DNA of 64,000 bases from Sulfopaludibacter sp035606355. Lineage in GTDB: Bacteria > Acidobacteriota > Terriglobia > Bryobacterales > Bryobacteraceae. A model generated the notes under the pieces. The model ran no database searches. It saw nothing but the letters and a program-made list of their open reading frames with translations, and was not told the origin of the DNA. Positions 25,888 to 35,375 of this stretch are shown here, one piece after another. Position numbers and translations under genes: made by a program. The stretch's first letter is position 1; the number at the start of each line of letters is the position of its first letter. The DNA lies in assembly GCA_035606355.1 (NCBI GenBank), contig DATNFO010000072.1, positions 1-64,000 on the forward strand, in the 5' to 3' direction.

Positions 25888-27351
25888 CTATTCAGGAAAA
25901 ATTTCGATGGCATTCAGCAGCGCGTAATTAGCGACGGGGATGAACTGTAACTCGATTTTTCCCTGCGGAGAAGCGGGGATGTGCTTGAAAGTCTTGATGA
26001 CGGCGCGGTCCGGCACACCGCCGGCTTCTTTGAGGATGTCGAAGTCAGTGAGCAGGGTGGCGCCATTACAATAAACATGGAACACACGGCTGCCGATTCC
26101 GCCGGGAGAATTCGCCGGCGTAAACCAGGTTTCCGAAAAGTGCAGCACCACGGTGTAGACGCCGCCCTCCGCAACCGGGATCGAATAGTTGAAGTGGCCC
26201 ACGCGCTCCCACTGATACAGCGGCGGGTCGGGCGTCCCTTGTATCGAAACGGCGCGCGTGGATTTGCGCCCGCCGGATGCCCATTGTTCCGGAAGCCATA
26301 CTTGACCGGCGTGATCGCGAAAAGCGGTATCGCCGGTAATCATGCGGATCGGGTTCATCTTGCCGGGCGTGCCCGGTACAATCTCCAGGGCGTTCAGGAA
26401 GCTCTTGCCATCCGCGCCTTGCATCATGATCCGGACGAAGCCGTCTTTGCCGGGCGATACATCCCGAAAGACCTTCATGGTGGCGGTGTTAATGCCGCCC
26501 GCGTCCGATGCGATGTCGATGGCTTGAAACGGTTGAGCGTTGATTGAGACGTTGACGCTGCGCAGCGTATCGGTAGCAACCCCGGTTTCGGCAAAGTAGA
26601 GGTGGACTTCGTAAATGCCCGGATGCAAAGGGACCGCGTAGACGAATTGGCCTTCCCGGCCGTTCTGAAACAGATCCTGGTCGCGAGTTCGCAGGATCGG
26701 CACAGCGCGGTGAAAGGCGGAGCCACCGCTGAAATAGCGGTCGGCTTCCCAAGTGCGGCCGGCGCTATCTATATAAGGACCGCCCCGGTCCCCGGCGGCG
26801 ATGCGGATTTCACCCGACCCGGCCACGCCGCTGACCGGCGGTGTTTTTGAGGAGACGCGGGCGCTTCTATATAAGATGACCGGCGCTACGATCGCAAAAA
26901 TCAGAGCGAGCAGCGGCAACCAGCGCTTCAGATGGCCCGATGTGGGCGGCGGCGCAGCGGGCGGCGGCAGTTCGATAGGAACGAGCGCGGGCTCGGTTTC
27001 TACCGCGACATCACCCGCAACGGTGAACTCCGGGGTGTACTGCCCGTTCGGGATCTGTATTCGCAGCGAATGCTCCGCCCCCTCAGTGCCGTAATACTCC
27101 TTCAGTCGCTTGCGGAGGTGATACAGATCGACACGGACAACCGCGTCCTGCTGCGGATTGAAGCTCGCGTTTCTCCCGAGGGCTTCAATCGCGATCGAGT
27201 ATTCGTTGATGTCGCCGGCCTTCCCGGTGAGCTGCTTATCGCAGAGGTAAGCAAGTAATCGGGAAAGTTTGGGTGACCGTTTAAACCCGCTGGAAGCCAG
27301 AACCACGGCGAGCTCGGCTCTGCACTGCGCCTCGTCCGCCTGGAACTTCAT
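25888..27351 (-). CDS. Winged-helix, membrane-anchored protein with two malectin domains
   Basis: The N-terminal 100 residues (LSRLLAYLCDKQ ... EYSIAIEALGRNASFNPQQDAVVRVDLYHLRKRLKEYY) match the winged-helix-like domain found at the start of many acidobacterial TPR and cyclase regulators. A proline-rich linker and one membrane helix (WLPLLALIFAIVAPVILYR, about 150-170) follow. Two malectin-like carbohydrate-binding repeats of about 140 residues complete it, each beginning IRxxxGD and ending NALEI(V/F)P. The arrangement suggests a one-component sensor that binds sugar outside and DNA inside. The frame also has a GTG at 27390; ATG 27351 fits the family start better. Confidence 0.75.
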   Translation of the reverse strand: MKFQADEAQCRAELAVVLASSGFKRSPKLSRLLAYLCDKQLTGKAGDINEYSIAIEALGRNASFNPQQDAVVRVDLYHLRKRLKEYYGTEGAEHSLRIQIPNGQYTPEFTVAGDVAVETEPALVPIELPPPAAPPPTSGHLKRWLPLLALIFAIVAPVILYRSARVSSKTPPVSGVAGSGEIRIAAGDRGGPYIDSAGRTWEADRYFSGGSAFHRAVPILRTRDQDLFQNGREGQFVYAVPLHPGIYEVHLYFAETGVATDTLRSVNVSINAQPFQAIDIASDAGGINTATMKVFRDVSPGKDGFVRIMMQGADGKSFLNALEIVPGTPGKMNPIRMITGDTAFRDHAGQVWLPEQWASGGRKSTRAVSIQGTPDPPLYQWERVGHFNYSIPVAEGGVYTVVLHFSETWFTPANSPGGIGSRVFHVYCNGATLLTDFDILKEAGGVPDRAVIKTFKHIPASPQGKIELQFIPVANYALLNAIEIFPE

Positions 27352-27438
27352 TCCACTGGAACTGGTGGCCACGTCCCAGGATTCTATCACGCTCGGACTT
27401 TGCTTTTAACGCGTTGTTAACGTCCCGGCGTGGCACAT

Positions 27439-29388
27439 TTAACGCTTCAGCCGGTCGATTGCGTCTCTTAACTGAGGGTCCGGATGCAGTCTATAGGCGG
27501 TTTCCAGCTCTTTTAGAGCCTCGCGAGACTGGCCGGGAAGATTTGCGAGTGCAACACCGAGGTTGTAGTGAGCGTCGGCATAATCGGGCCGCAAACGCAC
27601 AGCGGCCCGGAAGTGTGACAGCGCCTCAGCACTCAGGCCGGGTATCTGTGCAAGCGCAACTCCCAAATTATTCTCCGCGTCGGCGTAATTCGGGTTGAGC
27701 CCCAGTGCGGCTTCGAATTCACGGACTGCTTCGAGGGCCCGGCCTTCCCCGGAGAGCGCGATGCCGCGGTTGTAATGGCCCTCGGCGGAGTCGCCGCCGT
27801 CCCGCACTTTGGTCAGGTTGGCCCGAGCGTCCGGATATCCCGGGTCGAGTTGGATGGCAGTCTCAAACTCGGCGGTCGCTTCCGCGATTCGGCCGGCCTG
27901 GGCCAGCGCATTCCCGAGATTGTTGTGGGCGATGGCGGAATCCGGCTGCAAGCTGACCGATTTAGACAGGTCTAAGATAGCTTCGGCCTGCCGGCCCGGC
28001 ACTCGCGTCAAAGCATTTCCCAAATCGCTCTCCGCGCGCGCGTTGTCCGGATTGAGTTGCACGGCGCGCTGCAAGTGTTCGACGGCGTCGGCGGCGCGCC
28101 CCGGCTCGTCCAGCAGAAAAACTCCCAAGTTATGCTCCGCCAGGTAGTTATCGCCTGTCGCGGCGATCGCATGAGTGAACAGCGTGCCGCTATTCCGCCA
28201 GTAAGAAGCTTGCGTCCAGGCCGCCGCGGCGAAGCCCAAAAGGGCGGCCGCAGCCACAAATCCCGTCCAGCGCCGGGGCGGAACGCTCCAGGCGGCCATG
28301 ATCGCCAAACCCACCATCGACATATACATGTATCGATCCGCGCGAGCCTGCGCTCCCGCCTGCACCAACCCGATTACGGGCAAAAGCGTGACGATGAACC
28401 ACCACCAGCCTACGGCCAGATAGGGGCTGGTTCGGGCGGATCGAATGGTCCAGATGGAAATCGTGATTAGAGTGAGCGCCGCCGCTGCGGCTTCCCACAA
28501 AGGAATCGCTCGCGGGTAGGGATAAAAGACGGCGAGCGCCGCGGGCCAGATGGTTTTCGCGATGTAAATGAGATAAGAAAGCAGGGCATTCTCCACTCGC
28601 ACATCGAGCGGAAACGCCTGAATCGATTGCACCGCGCCGCTGCCGCTTTGCGCGGCAAGGGTGATGGCAGCACCTAAGGCGGAAATGAGGAAAAACGGCA
28701 GCTTTTCGCGGATGCGAAGGCCACGGCGCAGCGGCCAAACATCGAGAAGCATCAGCAGCACGGGCAACGTCACGATCATCGGTTTCGCCGCCCACCCGCA
28801 GCAAAATGCCGCCAGCGCGACGGCATACCACCGGCGCCTTGCGTCCTGAGCCCAGCGCGCGTACGCCCAAAGGGATAGAAACCAGAACACCGCGCAGAGC
28901 ACATCCTTACGCTCGCTCAACCACGCGACCGATTCCACATGCAGCGGATGCACGGCGAAGACTGCGGCCACGAAGGCGCTCGGCCATCGGGCGTTCGTCG
29001 CGCGGCGCAGAAACAGGAACAACAGGATCGCGGCGATCGCATGCAGGGCCGCATTCACCAGATGCTGTGGACCGGCCTGCATTCCGAAAAGCGAAACGTC
29101 TGACAGATGCGTAAGGCGGGTCAGTGGAAGCCAGTTCGCAGCCTCCGTCGATGTGAGCGCCCACCGTATATTCTCCGGAGTCAAGCCGGTGCGCACGTGG
29201 GGATTGCCGCTGATGGTTTCGGGATCGTCGAAGTTAACAAAGCTGAACCCGGCCGTCTGGACGTAAATGAGAAGTACGGCCACAGCGAGAGCCAGGCAAA
29301 TCAGCCACTCCACGCGCCCGAACTGCTCGGATTCAATGAACTTCGCCTTGGATGCAGCTTTCCCGCGACGCACGTTCACATCATACAA
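27439..29388 (-). CDS. Polytopic membrane protein with C-terminal TPR repeats
   Basis: The 649-residue product has about 10 hydrophobic segments in its first 400 residues, including HPLHVESVAWLSERKDVL, a block typical of the TMTC/PMT-like glycosyltransferase-C family common in Acidobacteria. At least seven TPR units follow (for example AIAHNNLGNALAQAGRIAEATAEFETAIQLDP). These proteins may transfer mannose-like groups or act as membrane scaffolds; activity cannot be confirmed. It lies upstream of the malectin gene on the same strand and divergent from the second TonB receptor. Confidence 0.8.
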   Translation of the reverse strand: MYDVNVRRGKAASKAKFIESEQFGRVEWLICLALAVAVLLIYVQTAGFSFVNFDDPETISGNPHVRTGLTPENIRWALTSTEAANWLPLTRLTHLSDVSLFGMQAGPQHLVNAALHAIAAILLFLFLRRATNARWPSAFVAAVFAVHPLHVESVAWLSERKDVLCAVFWFLSLWAYARWAQDARRRWYAVALAAFCCGWAAKPMIVTLPVLLMLLDVWPLRRGLRIREKLPFFLISALGAAITLAAQSGSGAVQSIQAFPLDVRVENALLSYLIYIAKTIWPAALAVFYPYPRAIPLWEAAAAALTLITISIWTIRSARTSPYLAVGWWWFIVTLLPVIGLVQAGAQARADRYMYMSMVGLAIMAAWSVPPRRWTGFVAAAALLGFAAAAWTQASYWRNSGTLFTHAIAATGDNYLAEHNLGVFLLDEPGRAADAVEHLQRAVQLNPDNARAESDLGNALTRVPGRQAEAILDLSKSVSLQPDSAIAHNNLGNALAQAGRIAEATAEFETAIQLDPGYPDARANLTKVRDGGDSAEGHYNRGIALSGEGRALEAVREFEAALGLNPNYADAENNLGVALAQIPGLSAEALSHFRAAVRLRPDYADAHYNLGVALANLPGQSREALKELETAYRLHPDPQLRDAIDRLKR

Positions 29389-29469
29389 GTGGCGGCGTTC
29401 AAACGAATAAAACCACGGATTCGGAAAAAATGATGCAAAATTCGACTGCTGCCTGTTATCGTGTGTGCA

Positions 29470-32400
29470 ATGTCTCGAATTAAAACTCTGCTTCAGTGGG
29501 TTATCGTACTTGCCGCCATCTGCATCGCTGGCGGCAGTTTACAGGCGCAGGAAGTGCGCGCGACGATCGGCGGCCGGGTCACCGACCCAACAGGCGCGCT
29601 GGTGCCCAATGCGCTCGTGGTGGTCAAGAACGACGATACTCTCGTCAAGAACGAAACTCATACGAACGGCCAAGGCATCTGGTCCATCCAATTCCTGAAT
29701 CCGGGAGAGTACGAATTCAGTGTCGCCGCCGCGGGCTTCAAGACGGCGGAGCGTAAGGGCGTTACCCTTCAGGCGGCGGACAACAAACAGTTTGATACCT
29801 CGCTCGAAGTGGGCGCCTCCACGCAGACGGTCGATGTAGTAGCGGAAGCGCCGCTCATCGACACGACCAGCGCGACCTCCGGCACCGTGATCACGCAGGA
29901 GCAGATCAATGAGATGCCGACTTCGTCGCACGTCATCACGCTGCTGGCTACCATGTCGCCCGGCGTTTTGGCGCAGGATCAGAACAACAACGTCGCCCAC
30001 CTGTGGAGTTACAACGCGGCATCGCAGTTCACGGCCGATGGCGGCCGCAACATCGCGTATTCGAATTCCTTTCAGCTCGACGGCATGCCGGATGTAAAGA
30101 GCGGCGGCAACGTGGCCTTCATTCCGCCGATGGACTCGGTGCAGGAATTCCGCGTGCAGACCAATGCCTACGATGCGTCCATCGGGCGCCAGGCGGGCGC
30201 TACCATCAACATGCAGACCAAGAGCGGCACAAAGGCCTATCACGGCACGCTCTACGAATTCAATCAGAACTCATTCCTGAATGCCAACCTGCTGCAATCG
30301 AATCTGATCGGCGGCAAGGTTGCGCCGGTCCACTTCAATAACTGGGGCGGCACCTTCGGCGGTCCGGTGTGGATTCCGAAAGTTTATAAAGGGACGGCGA
30401 AGACGTTCTTTTTCGTCAGCTTCGATGACAGCCGCAACAGCAACTTCCTCGGCGACGGCACGCGCTCGGTTCCGAGTGCGTTGGAACGGACCGGCGATTT
30501 CAGCCAGAGCTTCACGACGCAGAACCTCGGCGGCGTGCTGCAGCGTTTCCCGATCCAGATCTACGATCCGTACTCGACGGATCCGAAGACGGGAAACCGC
30601 ACTCCCTACCAAAACAACATGATTCCGGCGAACCAACTCAGCCCGATTGCGCAAGCGATTCTCAAATACGTTCCTCTTCCCAACACGCCCAACGACCCGA
30701 CCGGCAACGATTCGAATAACTTTGTTCCGCCGGCCGTCCGCACGGACAAATTCCCGGCGCTCTCGATTCGCGGTGACCAGAACTGGACACAATCGCAGCG
30801 CAGTTTCGTCACCGTGCGGTGGCACCACCTGACGGAATTGACGGGCGACGATTTCGGCCCATCCGACATCGCTTCGGGCGCCTACCAGGTGCGCATTTCG
30901 AAGCAGGCCGGTCTCGACCACGTAATCACGCTCGGCCCGAGCAAGGTCCTGGACCTGCACTTCAACGTGAACCGCTACGAGGAGCCCAGCTACGACGCGG
31001 GCGCGGGCTTCGACATCACGAAGCTCGGCTTTTCTCCGAGCGTCGAGGGGCTGCTGACGCGCTCGTCGTTCCCGTACATCACCGGCGTGGCAGGAAACTT
31101 CGGAACGGGCAACGCCGGCAGCTTCACCGGCAGTACGTACTATTCCGCGGGCGCCACCATGACGCAGATCCACGGCAAGCACACCTTCCGTTACGGCGCG
31201 GAATACTGGGTTCTGCAGCAGGCGACCAACGGCATCGGCCATCAGCCGGAGTTCGATTTCAACGGCAACTATACGCGACAGAATTATCTCAACAGCGGCG
31301 GCACGGGCGTGGGCTCCACACTGGCGTCGTTCCTGCTTGGCCTGCCCAGCGGCGGCGCGGTGGATAACAACGCTCAGGCGTTCTGGAGCCAGCGCTACAC
31401 GGGCGCGTTCTTCCAGGACGATATCCGCCTCAGCCGCAAGCTCACCATCAATCTCGGCATGCGCTGGGACTTCGAAAACGAGCCGGTGGAGCGCTTCGAT
31501 CGCACTGCCAACCGGTGGGACCCCACCGCCGTGAACCCGATCAGTGCGCAGGCGCAGGCGAACTATGCCGCTATGCTGGCCAGTCCGGCGAATGCCAGCA
31601 ACCCCGCCATTCAGCTTCTGGCGCAATTGATGCCGGCGAGCCAGTTCCAGGTGCTCGGCACGCAGCTTTATGCGGGCGTCAACGGTGTGCCGCGCACGGT
31701 TGTGAACAATGACTATCACGAGTGGCAGCCGCGCGCAGGCTTCGCTTATCAGATCGACGCCAACACCGTTCTGCGCGGCGGTTTCGGCCGATTCACGCAA
31801 GCCGATTTCATCACCGGCAGCCAAAGCGGGTTCAGCCGGACCACCTCGCTGATCGCCTCCACGGATAATGGAATTACTCCGTTCGACACGATGGCGAATC
31901 CGTTCCGCAGCGGCATCCTGCAGCCGGTCGGCAACTCGCTTGGACCACTGTCCAATCCGACGGCGGGGCCGAGCTGGTACGATCCCAACCTGGGCCGTCT
32001 TTACTCGTGGGAGTACAGTCTTCACCTGCAACACCAGTGGAAGGGTTGGTTGTTCGAAGCGGGTTATTCGCACAACAAGACGTATGGCATCTGGAATTTC
32101 GGAACGTGGTTTGAGAACGAGCAGCCGCTTTCGCTGTGGAAGCAGTATCAGACGCCGACTTTCGACGCCACCGGTAAGCCGGTCGCGACGCTGACGTGGA
32201 ATCAGCCGATTCCGAATCCGTTCAAGGGTATTCCGGCGCTGGCCGGCACGTCGCTGGGCAGCAATTCGACACTGAACTTCAACCAGTTCCTTTCGCCGAA
32301 TGCAATGTTCAGTTCGAGCGGCATTGCCGAGAGTAAGCCCAGCGGCACGAATCAGTACGATGCGATGCTCTCGAACATCGAGCGCCGGTTCAGCAAGGGC

Positions 32401-33153
32401 TTCAGCATCCTGGGGTCGTTCACATGGGCCAAGCTGTTCGAGGACACGTCGTTCCTCGGTCCGCAGATCGCGGGCTATCACGTGGAGCATAAGCTCGGCG
32501 GCGAGGACCGGCCGTTCCATCTGGCTGTTTCGCCGATCTGGAACATTCCGGTCGGCCGCAAGCTGAAGTTCGGTTCCACGATGCCGAAGTGGGCGGATGC
32601 CGTGGTCGGCGGCTGGGAGCTTTCGGGCAACTACAACATCCAGTCGGGTGTGCCGGTGGTTTTTGGAACGGCAAGCTTCTTCTGCGGACGTGACTTCAAG
32701 CTGTCGGGGAGCCAGCAGAGTCTGAGCAAGTGGTTCGACACCTCCTGCTTCTATCCGTTCCCGAACGCGAATACGACAACGGCGCAGCTTGCGTCGTATC
32801 CAGCTTGGACCGGTGTGCAGAACCTGCCGGGCTACAACTACGTGCCTCAAGCCGGCGACACGATCAAGAATGGCGTGTATCAGGATTTCGCCAACTACAT
32901 CCAGACCAATCCGACGCGGTGGGGAGATGTGCGGGCAAGCCGCGTGAATAACGTGGACCTGGGCCTTCGCAAGAACTTCCAGATCGTGGAACGCGTGAAG
33001 CTGCAGCTCCGCTTCGACGCTTTCAACGCGTTCAATCATCCTCGCTTCGGCGGACCGGATACGAATCCGGGCGACTCCACATTCGGCCGTGTGACGCCCT
33101 CTCAGCAGAACCAGGCAAGGAGCGTGGAGTTGGGCGGCCGGTTGAGCTGGTAG
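29470..33153 (+). CDS. Oar-like TonB-dependent receptor (2)
   Basis: This outer-membrane receptor of about 1227 residues has a signal peptide (MSRIKTLLQWVIVLAAICIA), a carboxypeptidase-regulatory-like domain (ATIGGRVTDPTGALVPNALVVV), a plug (GQAGATINMQTKSGTKAYHGTLYE region) and a barrel ending LGGRLSW. The frame also contains a GTG at 29461, but ATG 29470 gives the natural signal peptide. Its neighbour downstream is a multiheme cytochrome, and the pair may share a substrate or a redox function. No TonB box is obvious at the N-terminus. Confidence 0.93.
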   Translation: MSRIKTLLQWVIVLAAICIAGGSLQAQEVRATIGGRVTDPTGALVPNALVVVKNDDTLVKNETHTNGQGIWSIQFLNPGEYEFSVAAAGFKTAERKGVTLQAADNKQFDTSLEVGASTQTVDVVAEAPLIDTTSATSGTVITQEQINEMPTSSHVITLLATMSPGVLAQDQNNNVAHLWSYNAASQFTADGGRNIAYSNSFQLDGMPDVKSGGNVAFIPPMDSVQEFRVQTNAYDASIGRQAGATINMQTKSGTKAYHGTLYEFNQNSFLNANLLQSNLIGGKVAPVHFNNWGGTFGGPVWIPKVYKGTAKTFFFVSFDDSRNSNFLGDGTRSVPSALERTGDFSQSFTTQNLGGVLQRFPIQIYDPYSTDPKTGNRTPYQNNMIPANQLSPIAQAILKYVPLPNTPNDPTGNDSNNFVPPAVRTDKFPALSIRGDQNWTQSQRSFVTVRWHHLTELTGDDFGPSDIASGAYQVRISKQAGLDHVITLGPSKVLDLHFNVNRYEEPSYDAGAGFDITKLGFSPSVEGLLTRSSFPYITGVAGNFGTGNAGSFTGSTYYSAGATMTQIHGKHTFRYGAEYWVLQQATNGIGHQPEFDFNGNYTRQNYLNSGGTGVGSTLASFLLGLPSGGAVDNNAQAFWSQRYTGAFFQDDIRLSRKLTINLGMRWDFENEPVERFDRTANRWDPTAVNPISAQAQANYAAMLASPANASNPAIQLLAQLMPASQFQVLGTQLYAGVNGVPRTVVNNDYHEWQPRAGFAYQIDANTVLRGGFGRFTQADFITGSQSGFSRTTSLIASTDNGITPFDTMANPFRSGILQPVGNSLGPLSNPTAGPSWYDPNLGRLYSWEYSLHLQHQWKGWLFEAGYSHNKTYGIWNFGTWFENEQPLSLWKQYQTPTFDATGKPVATLTWNQPIPNPFKGIPALAGTSLGSNSTLNFNQFLSPNAMFSSSGIAESKPSGTNQYDAMLSNIERRFSKGFSILGSFTWAKLFEDTSFLGPQIAGYHVEHKLGGEDRPFHLAVSPIWNIPVGRKLKFGSTMPKWADAVVGGWELSGNYNIQSGVPVVFGTASFFCGRDFKLSGSQQSLSKWFDTSCFYPFPNANTTTAQLASYPAWTGVQNLPGYNYVPQAGDTIKNGVYQDFANYIQTNPTRWGDVRASRVNNVDLGLRKNFQIVERVKLQLRFDAFNAFNHPRFGGPDTNPGDSTFGRVTPSQQNQARSVELGGRLSW

Positions 33154-33162
33154 ACGCAAGCA

Positions 33163-33199
33163 GGCGAGCGGCGCTCGCCCTAGTCGCGCGCCGCGCGAC
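33163..33199 (+). terminator. Tandem GC hairpins after TonB receptor 2
   Basis: GGCGAGC/GCTCGCC (33163-33179) and GTCGCGCG/CGCGCGAC (33183-33199) are two adjacent perfect stems just past the stop at 33153. There is no T-run, so they may stabilise the 3' end or belong to an intergenic repeat family rather than terminate on their own. Confidence 0.4.
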
Positions 33200-33279
33200 C
33201 CGGCAGAAAGGATTCCTATCGGCACTAGGCGCCCCCCTCCGTTGCTTCGCTTGCGCGACTGCGATATAAACGCAAGGGA

Positions 33280-35196
33280 ATGCTGAGGGGGGTCTGGTGG
33301 GCGGCCATGTGCGCCGCCTCTGCTTTCGGGGTTGGCGGCAATTCTTATGTTGGCGCGGACGTTTGCGCCAAATGCCACGTCGAACAGAGTCATAAGTGGG
33401 CGGGGTCGCGGCACAGCAAGATGGTGCAGCCCGCGACCCCTGCTGCCGTCAAGGGTGACTTTGCCCGCGGCGCGGTAACTCTTCGCGGCGCCGTCTATAC
33501 ACTTCGCGAGCGCAAGGGCGAATACTTTATCACCGAGAGCTACCTGACCGGGAAGCCGGTCGAGCACAAGGTGGATTACACGCTCGGCAACCGCCGAATT
33601 CAGCATTACCTCACGACCCTTTCCGATGGACGCATCATTCTGCTGCCACCGAGCTGGGACGTGCTGCGCAAGCAGTGGTTCCACAACCTGGACGTCGCCG
33701 ACCCCGAAGAGACGCCGGGCGTTCTGGTGCAGATCTGGAATAAAGGCTGCTATTCGTGCCATGTGAGCCAGGAGCAGAAGAACTTCGACCCCGCGTCATT
33801 GACTTACAAGACATCGTGGCTGAACTTCGGCACGAACTGCGAACGATGTCACGGTCCGGGCAACGAGCATGTCGCGCACTACAGCGGCGCGCAGAAACCC
33901 CGCGGACCGGCGCGCGACATCGTACTGCAAACGCGGCTGGACGCTGCGCGCAATACTCAGGTTTGCGCGCAGTGCCACTCCTTCCGCGACATCTTCGCGG
34001 AAGGCTACTCCGCCGGCGAAGACTATTACAACTACTTCCTTCCGGTCATGGAATACCGGCTCAATGACGCGGAAGATCCCGCGTACTGGGCGGACGGACG
34101 CACCCGGCGGTTCTCCAACGACGCCTTTGGGCTGTGGCAGAGCGAATGTTATTTGAAAGGGAAAGTCACCTGCGTCGATTGCCACGTGCAGCCGCATGAA
34201 ACGGAGATCGAACGCAATCCGCAGTTGCGTCCGGACGCCAATGCGCTCTGCACGCGATGCCATACTGCGGTAGGCGAGGCCGGGCCTAAGCACACGCATC
34301 ACGCCGCCGCGAGCGCAGGCAGTTCCTGCGTGGAATGCCACATGCCGCGCACGGTATACAGCATCAAAGCGGAGATCCGCGACCATTCGATGACGGTACC
34401 GGCGCCGGAGAATACGCAGCGGCACGGGATTCCGAACGCCTGCAATCTGTGCCACAAGGATCGCGACGCCGCGTGGGCCGCCGCGCGCATGGACGAGTGG
34501 TGGGGCACGGCCTCGCGCCAAAAGTGGATCCGGCGCGCGGATGCGTTCGCCGCTGCGCGGGCGGGAGATACGGCGTCCATACCGCAATTAATCGCCATTC
34601 TCGGGGAACGCGGCGAAGGTCCACTGTCGCGCGCCAACGCAGCGGGGCACCTCTCGCGTTTTTCCGCGAGTGCGGCGGCTGCATCGGCGCTCCAAACGGC
34701 GATGCGCGATTCCGAACCGCTGGTGCGCGCCGTCGCGGCACTGGGTATGAATCCGGCTATGGCGGACCGGCCCGCAGCGTTACGGCTCCTCAAGGACGCG
34801 CTGCGCGACCCGGTCACCATCGTGCGGGTCAGCGCGCTGGCGGCGATCGCCAATGTGGGCGCCGGTCAACTCGCGCCGGAGGATCGCCCGGCTGTGGAAG
34901 CTGCCCGGCAGGTGTTCGATGCTCGCGCGGCGCTGAACTCCGACGATTCCGAGCAACAGATCGCCGCCGGCACGCTGTACCTGCTACTCGGCGATGCCCG
35001 GCGCGCGGAAAGCGCCCTGAAGGACGCTTTGCATCTCGATCCGGCCGCCGAGGCGCAATACTTGCTTGCGGGTGCTTATGTCCAGGAGAAGCAATACGAC
35101 AAGGCTCGCCAACTGCTCACTGCGATTACCGCCGCCGATCCGCAATACGAAAAGGCCCAGCGGCTTCTCGCCAGGCTGTCAGCCGCCGGTAAATGA
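33280..35196 (+). CDS. Secreted octaheme cytochrome c with HEAT and TPR repeats
   Basis: After a short signal peptide the protein has eight CxxCH heme sites: CAKCH (29-33), CYSCH, CERCH, CAQCH, CVDCH, CTRCH, CVECH and CNLCH, all in the first 400 residues. The C-terminal part is helical, with HEAT-like repeats (PLVRAVAALGMNPAMADRPAALRLLKDALRDP) and TPR-like units (AAEAQYLLAGAYVQEKQYDKARQLL). It is a periplasmic or surface electron-transfer protein; the repeats may bind a partner. Acidobacterial genomes carry many such fusions next to Oar-like receptors. The redox partner is unknown. Confidence 0.88.
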   Translation: MLRGVWWAAMCAASAFGVGGNSYVGADVCAKCHVEQSHKWAGSRHSKMVQPATPAAVKGDFARGAVTLRGAVYTLRERKGEYFITESYLTGKPVEHKVDYTLGNRRIQHYLTTLSDGRIILLPPSWDVLRKQWFHNLDVADPEETPGVLVQIWNKGCYSCHVSQEQKNFDPASLTYKTSWLNFGTNCERCHGPGNEHVAHYSGAQKPRGPARDIVLQTRLDAARNTQVCAQCHSFRDIFAEGYSAGEDYYNYFLPVMEYRLNDAEDPAYWADGRTRRFSNDAFGLWQSECYLKGKVTCVDCHVQPHETEIERNPQLRPDANALCTRCHTAVGEAGPKHTHHAAASAGSSCVECHMPRTVYSIKAEIRDHSMTVPAPENTQRHGIPNACNLCHKDRDAAWAAARMDEWWGTASRQKWIRRADAFAAARAGDTASIPQLIAILGERGEGPLSRANAAGHLSRFSASAAAASALQTAMRDSEPLVRAVAALGMNPAMADRPAALRLLKDALRDPVTIVRVSALAAIANVGAGQLAPEDRPAVEAARQVFDARAALNSDDSEQQIAAGTLYLLLGDARRAESALKDALHLDPAAEAQYLLAGAYVQEKQYDKARQLLTAITAADPQYEKAQRLLARLSAAGK

Positions 35197-35246
35197 TATC
35201 TTCCCGCCGTCATTTGTTGGGGACGGAATAAGAATTTCGGTCAAAT

Positions 35247-35276
35247 TTGTTATAAAATCCTTAACTCGGTTATACT
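35247..35276 (+). promoter_or_regulatory. Promoter of the sensor kinase operon
   Basis: TTGTTA (35247-35252) and TATACT (35271-35276) with an 18-base spacer form a good sigma-70 promoter in an AT-rich stretch. The leader before the ATG at 35376 would be about 95 bases. Confidence 0.55.
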
Positions 35277-35375
35277 ATTTCTTAAATCAAAAAACCGATT
35301 TACCCGGCATTCCGAGATCCGGCTTGTGGCGTACCCACGGCTTAGTCTCTGTCCCGGTATTCCGTTAGCGCGACT

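Noticed and set aside
30271..33762. A 1163-codon open frame on the minus strand opposite TonB receptor 2
   Set aside because: It is the mirror frame of a clear receptor gene in GC-rich DNA; its product is His/Arg-rich with no domain.
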